A stretch of 56,690 nt of DNA from contig CAKNPW010000010.1 in assembly GCA_930990555.1 (NCBI GenBank), forward strand, positions 1 to 56,690, written 5' to 3'. The translations under genes were made by a program, and so were the position numbers. The stretch's first letter is position 1. Each line of letters starts with the position of its first letter. The notes beneath the pieces were generated by a model. The model was not told where the DNA came from and made no database searches. It saw only the letters and a program-made list of their open reading frames with translations. Shown piece by piece: positions 8,583-18,760 of this stretch. This DNA is from an uncultured Clostridium sp. Its GTDB lineage: Bacteria > Bacillota > Clostridia > TANB77 > CAG-508.

Positions 8583-10538
8583 ATGTTTAAATTACATTCA
8601 GAATATAAACCAACAGGCGACCAGCCAGAAGCAATTGAATATTTAAGTAATGGAATTAAGCAAGGCAAGAAATACCAGACTTTATTAGGTGTTACAGGTT
8701 CTGGAAAAACATTTACAATGGCTAATGTAATTCAGCAAGTCCAAAAACCAACATTAGTTTTGGCACATAATAAAACACTAGCTGGACAACTTTATTCGGA
8801 ATTTAAAGAGTTTTTTCCAGAAAATCATGTGGAGTATTTTGTTAGTTATTATGATTACTATCAACCAGAAAGCTATATTCCAAGTTCTGATACGTATATA
8901 GAAAAAGATGCATCTATAAATGACGAAATAGACAAATTACGTCATTCTGCGACAGCTAGTTTGTTCGAAAGTAAAGATGTAATAATAGTTTCATCTGTAT
9001 CTTGTATATATGGATTAGGAGATCCAATTGATTATGAGAACATGATTATATCATTAAGACCAGGAATGCAAAAATCCAGAGATGAAGTTCTAAAAAAATT
9101 AGTAAAAATGCAGTATACAAGAAATGAAATAGATTTTAAAAGAGGAACATTTAGAGCTAAAGGAGATATAGTAGAAATTTATCCATCAGATCAAAGTGAA
9201 ACAGCAGTAAGAGTGGAATTCTGGGGGGATGAAATAGAGAAAATATCAGAAATCAATCCATTAACTGGTAAAGCTATAGGAACAAGAACACATATAATGA
9301 TTTTCCCAAATTCACATTATGTTACAACAAAAGAGAAAATGGACAGGGCTATAGGTACTATTGAAGAAGAATTAGAAGAAAGAATAAAATTTTTTAAAGA
9401 ACAAGGAAAACTAATAGAAGCTCAAAGAATAGAGGAAAGAACAAATTTTGATATAGAAATGATGAAAGAAACGGGATTTTGTCAAGGAATAGAAAATTAT
9501 TCTAGACATATTAGTGGTAGAGAACCAGGAAGTCCACCATTTACATTGTTTGATTATTTTCCTAAGGACTTTTTATTGCTAATAGACGAATCTCATGCAA
9601 CAATACCACAGGTAAGAGCAATGTATAATGGAGATAAAGCAAGAAAAGACTCTTTAGTTAATTATGGTTTTAGATTGCCATCTGCATATGATAATAGACC
9701 ATTAACATTTAAAGAATTTGAAGAGAGAATTAATCAAGTTATATTTGTAAGTGCAACACCAGCAGAATATGAAAAAGAACATAGCAAGGATAATGTTGTA
9801 GAACAAATCATAAGACCTACAGGGCTTCTAGATCCAAAGATAGAAGTTAAACCTATAGAAAATCAAATAGATGACTTAATAGAACAAATAAGAGAAAGGA
9901 CAGAACGAAATGAAAGAGTATTAGTTACTACATTAACTAAAAAAATGGCAGAAGATTTAACTGATTATTTAAAAAATGTAGATATCAAAGTGAATTATAT
10001 GCATTCAGATATTAAAGCATTAGAGAGAATGGAAATAATAAGAAATTTGCGTTTAGGAGAGTTTGATGTTTTAGTTGGAATTAATCTATTAAGAGAAGGC
10101 TTAGATATTCCAGAAGTTTCTTTAGTTGCAATTTTAGATGCAGATAAAGAAGGTTTCTTACGTTCAGAGCGTTCGTTAATTCAAACAATAGGACGTGCAG
10201 CGAGAAATACTAATGGAAAAGTAATAATGTATGCAGATGAATTAACAGATTCAATGGAAAAAGCAATTAGTGAAACGAACAGAAGACGCGAGATTCAAAT
10301 GAAATATAACAAGGAACACGGAATTACACCTCAAACTATAAATAAATCTGTAAGAGATACTATAAGAGCTACAGTTTTAGAAGATGTTTCATCAGAATAT
10401 GATATTAAGAAAGATGAAAATATAGAGGAAATAATTACTAAATTAACAGATGAAATGCTTAAATGTGCTTCTAAGATGGAGTTTGAGAAAGCTGCAGAAT
10501 TAAGAGACAAAATTAAAGAATTACAAGATTTAGTTTAA
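8583..10538 (+). CDS. uvrB: Excinuclease ABC subunit B
   Basis: UvrB, 651 residues, verifies DNA damage delivered by UvrA and loads UvrC for nucleotide excision repair. The frame opens at 8553, but GTGGGGG and the conserved [19 protein letters not shown]-terminus put the start at 8583. Motifs: Walker A GVTGSGKT; the beta-hairpin [29 protein letters not shown] (motif II); [35 protein letters not shown]; and a C-terminal UVR domain ([18 protein letters not shown]) that contacts UvrC. Length is normal. uvrA follows 1.6 kb later, separated by an orphan gene, a repeat and a terminator. Confidence 0.98.
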   Translation: MFKLHSEYKPTGDQPEAIEYLSNGIKQGKKYQTLLGVTGSGKTFTMANVIQQVQKPTLVLAHNKTLAGQLYSEFKEFFPENHVEYFVSYYDYYQPESYIPSSDTYIEKDASINDEIDKLRHSATASLFESKDVIIVSSVSCIYGLGDPIDYENMIISLRPGMQKSRDEVLKKLVKMQYTRNEIDFKRGTFRAKGDIVEIYPSDQSETAVRVEFWGDEIEKISEINPLTGKAIGTRTHIMIFPNSHYVTTKEKMDRAIGTIEEELEERIKFFKEQGKLIEAQRIEERTNFDIEMMKETGFCQGIENYSRHISGREPGSPPFTLFDYFPKDFLLLIDESHATIPQVRAMYNGDKARKDSLVNYGFRLPSAYDNRPLTFKEFEERINQVIFVSATPAEYEKEHSKDNVVEQIIRPTGLLDPKIEVKPIENQIDDLIEQIRERTERNERVLVTTLTKKMAEDLTDYLKNVDIKVNYMHSDIKALERMEIIRNLRLGEFDVLVGINLLREGLDIPEVSLVAILDADKEGFLRSERSLIQTIGRAARNTNGKVIMYADELTDSMEKAISETNRRREIQMKYNKEHGITPQTINKSVRDTIRATVLEDVSSEYDIKKDENIEEIITKLTDEMLKCASKMEFEKAAELRDKIKELQDLV

Positions 10539-10612
10539 CGATTGACATTTAAATTCATTAAATATAAAATAAGAATATAATCAATATTTGTCAAACAGAA
10601 GGGGATAATAGA

Positions 10613-11851
10613 ATGTTTGGATTCAAAAGAAAAAAAGATGAAAATGAACTAGCTTTAATACCTAGAAAGGAAACGTTTTTTTCTAAACTAGCTTTATTTT
10701 TTAAAAGAGATAAACAAGATGATGTAGTAAAAGATTATTATTCTAATCAATCATTTTATTCAAGGCATTCATATGTTGCAAATTCTATAAATAATTTAGG
10801 AGAAGAAGTATTTTATGGAACTGTAAGTATGAATGGATTAGATATATATAGTTTTCAAAAAATGAAAGAAATAGGTTTAATGCATCATAAAAATGGACCA
10901 TCCACCAAATTAGTTGAAGCTGATTTAAACCAGAGCTATAATCAAGAAGGACTAGAACCACATAATTTAAGAAAAATATGTTTTGAAATTCCAGAATACT
11001 ATTCGTTAGAAGAGTTCTTATATAATGATGGATTATATCAATTAGTTCAGAGTGGAAGGGTTCGTTTAGAAGATTTAAATTATTATAAAATAAATTTAGT
11101 AGGAAAAGCAGAAATGAGAACTGATACATCTATGCAAACATTAGTTACAATAACTGATAATACACCAGAAGCTATATCTTATGTAGATAAAAAACTTACA
11201 AAGGATTGGTTAAGTCAAATTGAAAAAGATAAGAAGGATCAGGAAAAAGCTAGAAAAGAGGCAAGCAAGCAACAAATAGAAGATATGTATAATCAAGCAA
11301 TAATTGATGAAGAAAAATTTGCAAAAAGAGAAGCTCAAGAACAGCAAAATAGAATAAATGATAATAATATTCGTGTTGCACCAGGTAAAAATACAATTTA
11401 TTTTACAGATCCAGATACTGGGAAAATAATTTTCTTAGATAAAATTGTTAGAGTAAGTACGATTGTTCATAAAGACGGTCAAGCTTCTGATCTGTATATA
11501 GCACAATATACTGCCAAAAGGAAACCAGATGAAGTGCAAAACTTAGCTAATAAAAGTAATATTGCATTTGAATTAACAGAAGATGAAATGAACAATATAC
11601 TAAAAAATAATGATGAAAGTTTAAATTTTGCTTTTAGAGGTTTGTTTTCAGAAAGAAATGTTAGTCAGTATATAAATACTGGTGAATTAGGAAGTAGGCA
11701 TATAGGATATTTAAAAAGAACAATAGAAGGATTTAAAATAATACTTGGAAGTAACAGTTCAAAAAATTATTTAAATTCTTTAAATTTAGAATTATATAAT
11801 AGCACAAATAAATCTACAGTAGGAACAGTAGGATATGTAGATGGAAGATAA
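10613..11851 (+). CDS. Hypothetical protein between uvrB and uvrA
   Basis: A 412-residue soluble protein I do not recognise. The N-terminal ~45 residues are basic (FGFKRKKDENELALIPRKETFFSKLALFFKR). A charged coiled-coil-like Lys/Glu/Gln stretch (DKKDQEKARKEASKQQIEDMYN, broken here into segments ~residues 205-250) separates two globular parts. The second part has beta-like NTIYFTDPDTGKIIFLDKIV. AGAAGGGG precedes the ATG. It is 74 bases after uvrB in the same direction, but nothing links it to DNA repair apart from position. Confidence 0.7.
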   Translation: MFGFKRKKDENELALIPRKETFFSKLALFFKRDKQDDVVKDYYSNQSFYSRHSYVANSINNLGEEVFYGTVSMNGLDIYSFQKMKEIGLMHHKNGPSTKLVEADLNQSYNQEGLEPHNLRKICFEIPEYYSLEEFLYNDGLYQLVQSGRVRLEDLNYYKINLVGKAEMRTDTSMQTLVTITDNTPEAISYVDKKLTKDWLSQIEKDKKDQEKARKEASKQQIEDMYNQAIIDEEKFAKREAQEQQNRINDNNIRVAPGKNTIYFTDPDTGKIIFLDKIVRVSTIVHKDGQASDLYIAQYTAKRKPDEVQNLANKSNIAFELTEDEMNNILKNNDESLNFAFRGLFSERNVSQYINTGELGSRHIGYLKRTIEGFKIILGSNSSKNYLNSLNLELYNSTNKSTVGTVGYVDGR

Positions 11852-11852
11852 T

Positions 11853-11933
11853 AAAATAGGGATTAGGGGATGTTACTTAGGGATTAGGGGATGTTACTTA
11901 GGGATTAGGGGACGTTCCTAAAATCCCTATTTT
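11853..11933. repeat. Dispersed G-rich element, three 21-bp units
   Basis: Three tandem 21-bp units start at 11857, 11878 and 11899; each begins TAGGGATTAGGGGA. The first two are identical and the third changes to GACGTTCCT. The block is bounded by inverted ends AAAATAGGGAT (11853-11863) and ATCCCTATTTT (11923-11933), so it can fold as a long hairpin. Related copies with one and two units lie at 15041 and 18636. It begins right after the stop of the 10613 gene. Confidence 0.9.
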
Positions 11934-11937
11934 TTAG

Positions 11938-11963
11938 AAAGGAAGTGTATACTTCCTTTTTCT
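11938..11963 (+). terminator. Rho-independent terminator
   Basis: AAAGGAAGT (11938-11946), GTAT loop, ACTTCCTTT (11951-11959), followed by TTTCT. It ends transcripts from the uvrB/10613 side, directly after the repeat element. Confidence 0.75.
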
Positions 11964-12052
11964 CATGTTATTAATTAATAGAAAACAATATTAGAAAATC
12001 ATACCAAACTATTGTTTTTATAAATTAAATATAATATAATATAATAATAACG

Positions 12053-12119
12053 CAAATTAGGAGATATGAGCTCTATTTTTTTCTGTTAAATTTAAGATTT
12101 AAAGCTGTAACCTAATTTG
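12053..12119. promoter_or_regulatory. Widely spaced inverted repeat upstream of uvrA
   Basis: CAAATTAGG (12053-12061) and CCTAATTTG (12111-12119) form a perfect 9-bp inverted repeat around 49 bases, 45 bases before the uvrA start. It might be a pair of operator half-sites or the base of a leader structure. No LexA-type box was seen. The rest of 11964-12163 is AT-rich without a gene. Confidence 0.4.
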
Positions 12120-12163
12120 AATATTATAAAAATTAAATAAACTAAATTTATTGGGGGCATTTT

Positions 12164-14992
12164 ATGAATGATAAGATAGTTATAAAAGGTGCTAAAGAAC
12201 ATAATTTAAAAAATATAAATTTGGAAATACCAAGAGATAAATTAGTAGTAATAACTGGACTTTCAGGTTCGGGTAAATCATCTTTAGCTTTTGACACACT
12301 TTATGCAGAAGGACAGAGAAGATATGTGGAAAGTCTTTCTTCATATGCAAGGCAATTCTTAGGAATAATGGAGAAGCCAGATGTGGAATCAATCGAAGGG
12401 TTATCACCTGCTATTTCCATAGATCAAAAAACTACATCCAAAAATCCTAGGTCAACTGTTGGTACTGTAACAGAAATATATGATTACATTCGTCTATTAT
12501 ATGCTAGGATAGGTGTGCCATATTGTCCAAATTGCGGTAAGAAGATAGAAAAACAAAGTATAGATCAAATAGTAGATAATATAATGAAATTACCAGAAGG
12601 AACAAGAGTTCAAGTTATGGCTCCTATAGTTAGAGGTAGAAAAGGTGAATATACCAAATTAATTCAAGACTTATTAAAAGAAGGTTTTATACGAGCAAGA
12701 ATTGATGGTGAAAATGTCGAACTTACTGATGATATTGAAATAAATAGAAAGAAAAAACATAACATAGATTTAATTGTAGATAGACTTGTAATAAAACCAG
12801 AAATAAGAAGTAGATTAACTGAATCAGTAGAGATTGCTTTAAAACATGCAAATAATATAGTCACTATAGATGCACCAGGTAAAGGTGAAACATTATATAG
12901 CCAAAATTATGCATGTCCAGATTGTGGGTTTAGTTTTCCGGAATTAACACCTAGATTATTTTCATTTAATAGTCCAGATGGAGCTTGTCCAGAATGTACA
13001 GGTATAGGTTATTTAATGAAAATGGATGAAGATTTAATTATTCCAGATAAAAACAAAACTTTATATGATGGGGTTAAAGCTTTTGGATCTAGTACAATGA
13101 AAAAAGGCGAAACTATGGCCAAAATGTATTTTGAGGCAATAGGTAAACATTATGGTGTTGATATTAAAGTTCCAATAAAAAAATTACCAAGGGATTTCTT
13201 AGACAAAATATTATATGGAACTGGAGATGAATGCATAGATTTTGAACATGAATCACCATTTGGAATAAGAAGATTTAGTGCACCATTTGAAGGTGTTATT
13301 CCAACATTAGAAAGAAGACATAATGAAACAAAATCTCAAGGAATGAGAGAGTTTTATGAAATGTATATGAGTGAAAGTCCATGTCATGCTTGTCATGGGG
13401 CAAGATTAAAAAAAGAAATTCTTTCTATTAAAGTTGGTGATAAAAATATTAATGAATTAACAGATATGCCTATAAACCAAATAAGAGATTATTTAAGAAA
13501 TCTTGAATTAACAAATCAAGAAAAATTAATTGGTGAACAAATTTTTAAAGAAATTGATAAAAGATTAAATTTTTTAATAGATGTTGGGTTAGAATACTTA
13601 ACGTTATCAAGATCTGCAGGGACATTATCTGGAGGAGAATCTCAGCGTATACGTTTGGCTACCCAGATAGGCTCTGGTTTAACGGGAGTATTATATATTT
13701 TAGACGAACCAAGTATTGGTTTACATCAAAGGGATAATGATAAATTATTAGCAACATTAAAGAAGTTAAGAGACTTAGGCAATACTCTTATTGTTGTTGA
13801 GCATGATGAAGATACTATGTATGCTGCAGATCAAGTTATAGATATAGGACCAGAAGCAGGAGTACATGGGGGCAATGTTATGGCACAAGGAACAGCCGAA
13901 GAAATTAAAAAGGTGGAAAATTCTATAACTGGACAATACTTAAGTGGAAGAAAAAGAATTCCTGTTCCAAAGAAAAGAAGGAAAACTGTAAAAGGAAAGG
14001 CAATAGAGGTAAAAGGCGCAACAGAACATAACTTAAAAAATATAAGTGTTAAATTTCCACTAGGGGTATTTAATTGTGTGACAGGAGTTTCTGGCTCTGG
14101 AAAAAGTACATTAGTAAATGAAATATTATATAAGACTATTGCAAAACAATTAAATGGCTCTAACGAGAAACCTGGAAAATGTAAAGAAGTTGTTGGATTA
14201 GATAAAATAGATAAAATAATTAATATAGACCAATCTCCAATAGGTAGAACTCCAAGGTCAAATCCTGCAACATATACAGGAGTGTTTGATACGATAAGAG
14301 AAATTTTTGCAAATACAAATGAGGCAAAATTACGTGGTTATCAAAAGGGTAGATTTAGTTTTAATGTACAAGGTGGTAGATGTGAGTCTTGTAATGGGGA
14401 TGGTTTAATAAAGATAGAAATGCATTTCTTACCGGATATTTACGTACCTTGCGAAGTATGTAAAGGCAAAAGATACAATCATGAAACCTTAGAGGTTAAA
14501 TATAAAGGAAAGACTATTGCAGATGTCTTGGATATGACAGTAGAAGAAGCATTAGAGTTCTTTAGTAATATTCCAAAAATAAAGCAAAAAATTCAAACAT
14601 TATATGATGTGGGTCTTGGTTATATAAAACTAGGACAACCTTCTACTACATTATCTGGAGGAGAAGCACAAAGAGTTAAACTTGCAACAGAACTTTCTAA
14701 AAGAGCAACAGGTAAAACATTATATATCTTAGATGAACCAACTACAGGACTTCATATAGCAGATGTTCATAGATTAGTTGATATACTACAAAGACTTGTA
14801 GATACTGGTAATACTATAATAGTTATTGAGCATAATCTAGACTTAATTAAAACTTGTGATTATATAATAGATTTAGGCCCAGAAGGTGGAGATGGCGGTG
14901 GAGAAATAGTAGCTGTTGGAACACCAGAACAAGTTTGTAAAAATGATAAATCCTATACAGGTAAGTTTTTAAAGAAATATTTAGAAGAATAA
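12164..14992 (+). CDS. uvrA: Excinuclease ABC subunit A
   Basis: UvrA, 942 residues, the damage-sensing dimeric ATPase of nucleotide excision repair. It carries two ABC modules: Walker A GLSGSGKS and GVSGSGKS, signatures [12 protein letters not shown] and [12 protein letters not shown], Walker [12 protein letters not shown] and [11 protein letters not shown]. Zinc-binding cysteine sets are CPNC (~residue 120), CPDCGF with CPEC (~250-280), and CESC-x-CEVC (~740-760). The length is full. TTGGGGGC lies ahead of the ATG, and a strong terminator follows its stop. Transcribed in the same direction as uvrB but apparently from its own promoter. Confidence 0.99.
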   Translation: MNDKIVIKGAKEHNLKNINLEIPRDKLVVITGLSGSGKSSLAFDTLYAEGQRRYVESLSSYARQFLGIMEKPDVESIEGLSPAISIDQKTTSKNPRSTVGTVTEIYDYIRLLYARIGVPYCPNCGKKIEKQSIDQIVDNIMKLPEGTRVQVMAPIVRGRKGEYTKLIQDLLKEGFIRARIDGENVELTDDIEINRKKKHNIDLIVDRLVIKPEIRSRLTESVEIALKHANNIVTIDAPGKGETLYSQNYACPDCGFSFPELTPRLFSFNSPDGACPECTGIGYLMKMDEDLIIPDKNKTLYDGVKAFGSSTMKKGETMAKMYFEAIGKHYGVDIKVPIKKLPRDFLDKILYGTGDECIDFEHESPFGIRRFSAPFEGVIPTLERRHNETKSQGMREFYEMYMSESPCHACHGARLKKEILSIKVGDKNINELTDMPINQIRDYLRNLELTNQEKLIGEQIFKEIDKRLNFLIDVGLEYLTLSRSAGTLSGGESQRIRLATQIGSGLTGVLYILDEPSIGLHQRDNDKLLATLKKLRDLGNTLIVVEHDEDTMYAADQVIDIGPEAGVHGGNVMAQGTAEEIKKVENSITGQYLSGRKRIPVPKKRRKTVKGKAIEVKGATEHNLKNISVKFPLGVFNCVTGVSGSGKSTLVNEILYKTIAKQLNGSNEKPGKCKEVVGLDKIDKIINIDQSPIGRTPRSNPATYTGVFDTIREIFANTNEAKLRGYQKGRFSFNVQGGRCESCNGDGLIKIEMHFLPDIYVPCEVCKGKRYNHETLEVKYKGKTIADVLDMTVEEALEFFSNIPKIKQKIQTLYDVGLGYIKLGQPSTTLSGGEAQRVKLATELSKRATGKTLYILDEPTTGLHIADVHRLVDILQRLVDTGNTIIVIEHNLDLIKTCDYIIDLGPEGGDGGGEIVAVGTPEQVCKNDKSYTGKFLKKYLEE

Positions 14993-14997
14993 ATTAA

Positions 14998-15028
14998 CAA
15001 GAGTGAATAAAACTATTCACTCTTGTTT
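14998..15028 (+). terminator. uvrA terminator
   Basis: CAAGAGTGAA (14998-15007) pairs perfectly with TTCACTCTTG (15016-15025), followed by TTTC. Confidence 0.75.
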
Positions 15029-15040
15029 CATTTAAGAATT

Positions 15041-15078
15041 AAATAGGGATTTTAAGGAACGTCCCCAAATCCCTATAG
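15041..15078. repeat. Dispersed G-rich element, one unit, inverted
   Basis: AAATAGGGATTTTAAGGAACG then TCCCCAAATCCCTATAG. On the minus strand this reads as one G-rich unit ending GGGGACGTTCC, followed by the common TTAAAATCCCTATTT end, so it is the reverse orientation of the copies at 11853 and 18636. It lies between the uvrA terminator and a small minus-strand gene. Confidence 0.85.
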
Positions 15079-15081
15079 TCA

Positions 15082-15180
15082 CTATTTTTGCTCGTTTAAA
15101 GTTTCATTATTAACTGGTTTATGCTTTTCTGCATTAGTTGTTCCTTGCTTTTTATTTTTCTTTTCTTTATTTTTAGCCAT
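15082..15180 (-). CDS. Small lysine-rich protein, 32 residues
   Basis: A 33-codon frame on the minus strand with an excellent TATGGAGGTG site seven bases before its ATG. The product begins MAKNKEKKNKKQGTTNAEK and ends in NEQK; almost half of the first dozen residues are lysine. It is hydrophilic, with no signal. Short Lys-rich MAKxKxK proteins are common in Clostridia, with unknown function. No terminator beyond it is clear, and the one-unit repeat starts four bases after its stop. Confidence 0.6.
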   Translation of the reverse strand: MAKNKEKKNKKQGTTNAEKHKPVNNETLNEQK

Positions 15181-15370
15181 ATTTAAGCACCTCCATAATG
15201 AATTGTGGATGAAATTAAAGATTTCATGCCACAGCTATTATTGGTTTTACCAATAAATATATAATTATTTTCTACATAAAAAATAAAAATATTCATAAAT
15301 TTATTATATAAACAAATAATTTGAAAAAATAAATATATTGTTATATAATGCCAAATGTAGGAGGAATGTT

Positions 15371-16054
15371 ATGGGAAATATAGTTATTGGAATTGAAGGA
15401 TATGTAGGTACTGGAAAGACTTCTGTTTGCAGAAATTTGTTAAATAAAATACCTAATTCTGTTCTATTACATGGAGGAAATATATATAGAGCAATTACAT
15501 ATGGTATATTAAAAACAGGTTTAATAAATGTAAAAGAAGACAATAATAAATTAAGTTCATTAAATATAAAAAACATAATGGATAAATTAAAATTAAAAAT
15601 TGAAATAGAAAATAATGAAAGTGTTGTATACATACATAATCAAAAAGTTGAAGAAGAAGATTTACAATCATTAGAAACTTCTATTGCAACATCTAAAATC
15701 AGTAATTATGCTGACAATAAAAAATTATACGAGTTTGGAAGAAATATAGTAGAAGAATTAAAACAAAAATATAATGTTATAGTATCTTCAAGAGATATAG
15801 TAAATATGTGCCCCAATATAGATTATCATTTTCTTCTTATTGCAGATTTAGATGAACGAGTAAAAAGAAAAATACATCAATATGAAGGCAAAATAACTTT
15901 TGATGAACTAAAAGAACATATTCAGAAAAGAGATGAATTTCAAAAGAAATCTGGATACTATAAAATTCACCCTATTACAAGGGTTATAGATGTAACAGCT
16001 TGTAAATCAGTAGAAGAAGAAGCAAATAAATTGATGGAATATATAAAAATTTAA
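15371..16054 (+). CDS. Cytidylate-kinase-like P-loop protein
   Basis: A 227-residue protein resembling (d)CMP kinase, which phosphorylates CMP/dCMP with ATP. The P-loop is GIEGYVGTGKTS, GGNIYRAIT resembles the NMP-binding loop (DTGAMYRA in Cmk), VSSRDIVNMCPNIDYHFLL matches the Cmk GRDIGT-V-P-A-K-FL segment, and the C-terminus has the TRVIDVTACKSVEEEA end. The TAGGAGG at about 15358-15364 selects the ATG at 15371 over an upstream frame opening. The replacement of several canonical residues (GRD to SRD, DTGAMYR to GGNIYR) makes it a diverged homologue, so the exact nucleotide is uncertain. Confidence 0.75.
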   Translation: MGNIVIGIEGYVGTGKTSVCRNLLNKIPNSVLLHGGNIYRAITYGILKTGLINVKEDNNKLSSLNIKNIMDKLKLKIEIENNESVVYIHNQKVEEEDLQSLETSIATSKISNYADNKKLYEFGRNIVEELKQKYNVIVSSRDIVNMCPNIDYHFLLIADLDERVKRKIHQYEGKITFDELKEHIQKRDEFQKKSGYYKIHPITRVIDVTACKSVEEEANKLMEYIKI

Positions 16055-16169
16055 AAAATAAATAGTTTTTTAAAAATGCAAATCAAAGAATTAATTTGGT
16101 TTGACTAGTTATATTTAGCTAAGCTAATATAATAACAATAAATCTATATAATATGAAGAGGTGTTTTTG

Positions 16170-17570
16170 TTGAATTACGTAAACGAAAAATTACAAGAAT
16201 TTGAAAATTATATATATCAAAAAAAAGTAGCAGTTATTGGGTTGGGTGTAAGTAATGTACCTTTACTAGATTATTTATATGATAAAAAAGCAAATATAAC
16301 AGTTTTTGATGATAGAACAATAGATGAACTTCCTGAAGAAGTAGTAAATAAATTAACATCACATTCCATTCCATATTTTTTAGGTAAAGATAATCTAAAA
16401 AATCTAAAAGAGTTTAATTTAATATTTCGTTCACCAAGTTGTTTACCAACAAAGCCAGAATTAAGAGCGGAGGAAGAAAGAGGCTCAATAGTAACTACGG
16501 AAATAGAAATGCTTATGAAAATGTGTCCTTGTAAAATAATTGGTGTTACAGGAAGTGAAGGAAAAACGACAACAACAAGTTTAATATACTCAATATTGAA
16601 ACATGCGGGTTATACAACTCATCTTGGTGGAAATATTGGTAACCCTCTATTTACAAAACTTTCAGAAATTTTACCAGATGATATTGTTGTTTTAGAATTA
16701 AGTAGTTTTCAATTAATGGAAATGGAAGTGAGTCCTAACATTTCTATAATTACTAATATAACACCAAATCATTTAAACATACATAGCTCATATGAAGAAT
16801 ATATAGAAGCAAAGAAAAATATATTTAAATATCAAACACAAGAAGACACACTAATATTAAACTATGACAACGAAATTACAAGGAAATGCAAATCAGAAGC
16901 TAATTCTAGAGTAATATATTTTAGTAGTAAAGAAAAGTTAAATGATGGGTATATAGTGGATGGAAATATAATAAAGGAATGTGAAAATAAATTAAGAAAG
17001 CATATATTAAATACTAAAGAAATTAAATTACGAGGAACTCATAATTTCGAAAATATATGTGCTGCACTTGCAGCAACCAGAGATCTAGTAGACGAAAAAA
17101 CAGCTGTAGAAGCAATAAAGGAATTTAATGCAGTAGAACATAGACTAGAATTTGTAAGAGAAATTAATAAAGTAAAATGGTACAATGATTCTGCAAGCTC
17201 AAGTCCGTCAAGAACTATAGCAGGCTTGAATGCATATGATGAAGACATTGTATTAATTGCTGGTGGGTATGATAAAAATTTGGATTATGATATTTTAGGA
17301 AAATATATTGTTAAAAAAGTAAAAGCATTAGTTTTAATTGGTAATACAGCCAAGAAAATATTAGATGCAACAACAAAAGAAATGAAAAAAGAAGGGGTAG
17401 AACTTCCAATATGTTTTTGCAATACCTTACAAGAGGCAGTAAAAACAGCAAACCAAATTGCAAAAGAAAATCAAGTAGTATTATTTTCTCCTGCTAGTGC
17501 GAGTTTTGATATGTTTAAAAATTTTGCAGATAGAGGAAATCAATTTAAAAAATTAGTTAATGAATTATAA
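16170..17570 (+). CDS. murD: UDP-N-acetylmuramoyl-L-alanine--D-glutamate ligase
   Basis: MurD, about 466 residues, adds D-Glu to UDP-MurNAc-L-Ala in cytoplasmic peptidoglycan synthesis. N-terminal Rossmann domain VAVIGLGVSNVPLLDYL with FDDR; central ATPase loop GVTGSEGKTTTTSL; LELSSFQLM; NITPNHLNIH; C-terminal ligase domain with the AVEHRLEFV motif and YNDSASSSPSRT. The open frame begins at a GTG (16161) that overlaps the GAAGAGGTG ribosome binding site, so TTG at 16170 is preferred (TTG at 16167 is possible). It is followed at once by a terminator. No other mur gene adjoins it. Confidence 0.96.
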   Translation: MNYVNEKLQEFENYIYQKKVAVIGLGVSNVPLLDYLYDKKANITVFDDRTIDELPEEVVNKLTSHSIPYFLGKDNLKNLKEFNLIFRSPSCLPTKPELRAEEERGSIVTTEIEMLMKMCPCKIIGVTGSEGKTTTTSLIYSILKHAGYTTHLGGNIGNPLFTKLSEILPDDIVVLELSSFQLMEMEVSPNISIITNITPNHLNIHSSYEEYIEAKKNIFKYQTQEDTLILNYDNEITRKCKSEANSRVIYFSSKEKLNDGYIVDGNIIKECENKLRKHILNTKEIKLRGTHNFENICAALAATRDLVDEKTAVEAIKEFNAVEHRLEFVREINKVKWYNDSASSSPSRTIAGLNAYDEDIVLIAGGYDKNLDYDILGKYIVKKVKALVLIGNTAKKILDATTKEMKKEGVELPICFCNTLQEAVKTANQIAKENQVVLFSPASASFDMFKNFADRGNQFKKLVNEL

Positions 17571-17571
17571 A

Positions 17572-17597
17572 AAAGGCACATATTGTGTCTTTTTTTT
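17572..17597 (+). terminator. murD terminator
   Basis: AAAGGCACA and TGTGTCTTT around a three-base loop, followed by a T run, two bases after the stop of murD. Confidence 0.85.
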
Positions 17598-17624
17598 ATA
17601 TAATAAAATGAGGAGGTTATTAAA

Positions 17625-18005
17625 ATGTATAATAATTATGAAGAATATATGAGTTCAGTTTTAGGTTATAATATAAACCAGGGAAGTACATATTACAATT
17701 ATAACTATGATAATTTTTCATATGATTTAGAAAAGAAATATCCTGAAATTTATAAAAATTTAATGGAAAAAATTAAAAAAATTGAGATACAAAGTTGTCA
17801 AAATAATTTTGATGAAATTGTAGAAAGCCTTTATAAAGAATTAAAAATTAGAGAAAACACTAAAGATATGAAAAATATGATAATAGATTTGCTAAAGATT
17901 TTAATAATAAAAGAAAAAATAAATGAAAGACAAAATGAAGTTAATTATAAAAATATCTATCAAAACAGAGGAATGAGAGGATATAGTCCTTATATTGAAT
18001 TTTAA
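17625..18005 (+). CDS. Hypothetical protein rich in Tyr and Asn
   Basis: A 126-residue protein, unknown. The N-terminal ~45 residues are Tyr/Asn rich (MYNNYEEYMSSVLGYN, then YYNYNYDNFSYD), the middle is helical and charged with an ILIIKEKI segment, and the end is GMRGYSPYIEF. The composition recalls small spore-coat or spore-associated proteins of Clostridia, but this is only an impression. GAGGAGG sets the ATG. It lies between the murD terminator and the CBS-protein gene. Confidence 0.65.
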   Translation: MYNNYEEYMSSVLGYNINQGSTYYNYNYDNFSYDLEKKYPEIYKNLMEKIKKIEIQSCQNNFDEIVESLYKELKIRENTKDMKNMIIDLLKILIIKEKINERQNEVNYKNIYQNRGMRGYSPYIEF

Positions 18006-18105
18006 AAATTGGATAATATTGTAAGAATTATTTTTATATAAAAGGACATCATATTAGTATACCAGTAACTTATTTGTTAATTTTAGAGCAAGGAAGGTAT
18101 ATTAA

Positions 18106-18546
18106 ATGAAGGTTAAAGATTGTATGTGTAATAATATTTACTATTGCTTGCCAAATTCTACTGTTACAGATTGTGCTAAAATTATGAATGAAAAACATGT
18201 AGGTTGTATACCAGTATGTGATGAAGGAAAAAATTTAGTTGGTCTTGTAACAGATAGAGATATAACTTTAAGATGTATCGCATCTAATAAAGATTGTAAT
18301 ACGACTAAAGTTAGCGATATTATGACGTGTAATGTTTATAGCTGTACTTCAGATGATGACATTAAAACAGTTGAAAATAAAATGGCTGAAAATAAAATTA
18401 GAAGAATTCCAATAGTTGATAATAATAAAGTTATAGGAATGATAACATTAGGTGATTTAGCTAAAAATAAAGAAATAAATACAACTGGAGTATGTGCTAC
18501 GTTAGAAGACATTTGTTGTACTAACACAAATAAAAATGCAGAATAA
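18106..18546 (+). CDS. CBS-domain pair protein
   Basis: A 146-residue protein made of two CBS motifs and little else: first (~1-60) MKVKDCMCNN with CAKIMNEKHVGCIPVCDEGKNLVGLVTDRDI, second (~68-125) VSDIMTCNVYSC and MAENKIRRIPIVDNNKVIGMITLGDLA (each given as separate pieces). Such stand-alone pairs bind adenosyl ligands and act as energy or redox sensors, but the partner is unknown. It has ten cysteines, an unusual number, including a CC-x-N tail. AAGGAAGG precedes the ATG; a terminator follows. Confidence 0.88.
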   Translation: MKVKDCMCNNIYYCLPNSTVTDCAKIMNEKHVGCIPVCDEGKNLVGLVTDRDITLRCIASNKDCNTTKVSDIMTCNVYSCTSDDDIKTVENKMAENKIRRIPIVDNNKVIGMITLGDLAKNKEINTTGVCATLEDICCTNTNKNAE

Positions 18547-18592
18547 TTTTCACAATAAATATCTAATGCATTGGAGTAAATAAGTAAAATCA

Positions 18593-18626
18593 AAAAAGAG
18601 AATTTTCAAATGAAGATTCTCTTTTT
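18593..18626 (+). terminator. Terminator of the CBS gene
   Basis: AAAAAGAGAAT (18593-18603) pairs with ATTCTCTTTTT (18616-18626). It also has an A run upstream, so it could work in both directions. Confidence 0.8.
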
Positions 18627-18635
18627 GCATTCAAA

Positions 18636-18693
18636 TTCGGGATTTAGGGATATTCCTTCGGGATTTGGGGACGTTCCTTAAAATCCCTATTCT
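18636..18693. repeat. Dispersed G-rich element, two 21-bp units
   Basis: Two 21-bp units: TTCGGGATTTAGGGATATTCC without its last base pairs listed, at 18636-18656, and the related unit with GGGGACGTTCC at 18657-18677. The common end TTAAAATCCCTATT follows. Same family as 11853 (three units) and 15041 (one unit). It sits just after the CBS-gene terminator. Confidence 0.88.
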
Positions 18694-18760
18694 AAAAAAT
18701 AATAATTAAAGCAAGTCATAAATAGCATAAATATACATATAATAAATATAGGAGGAAAAA

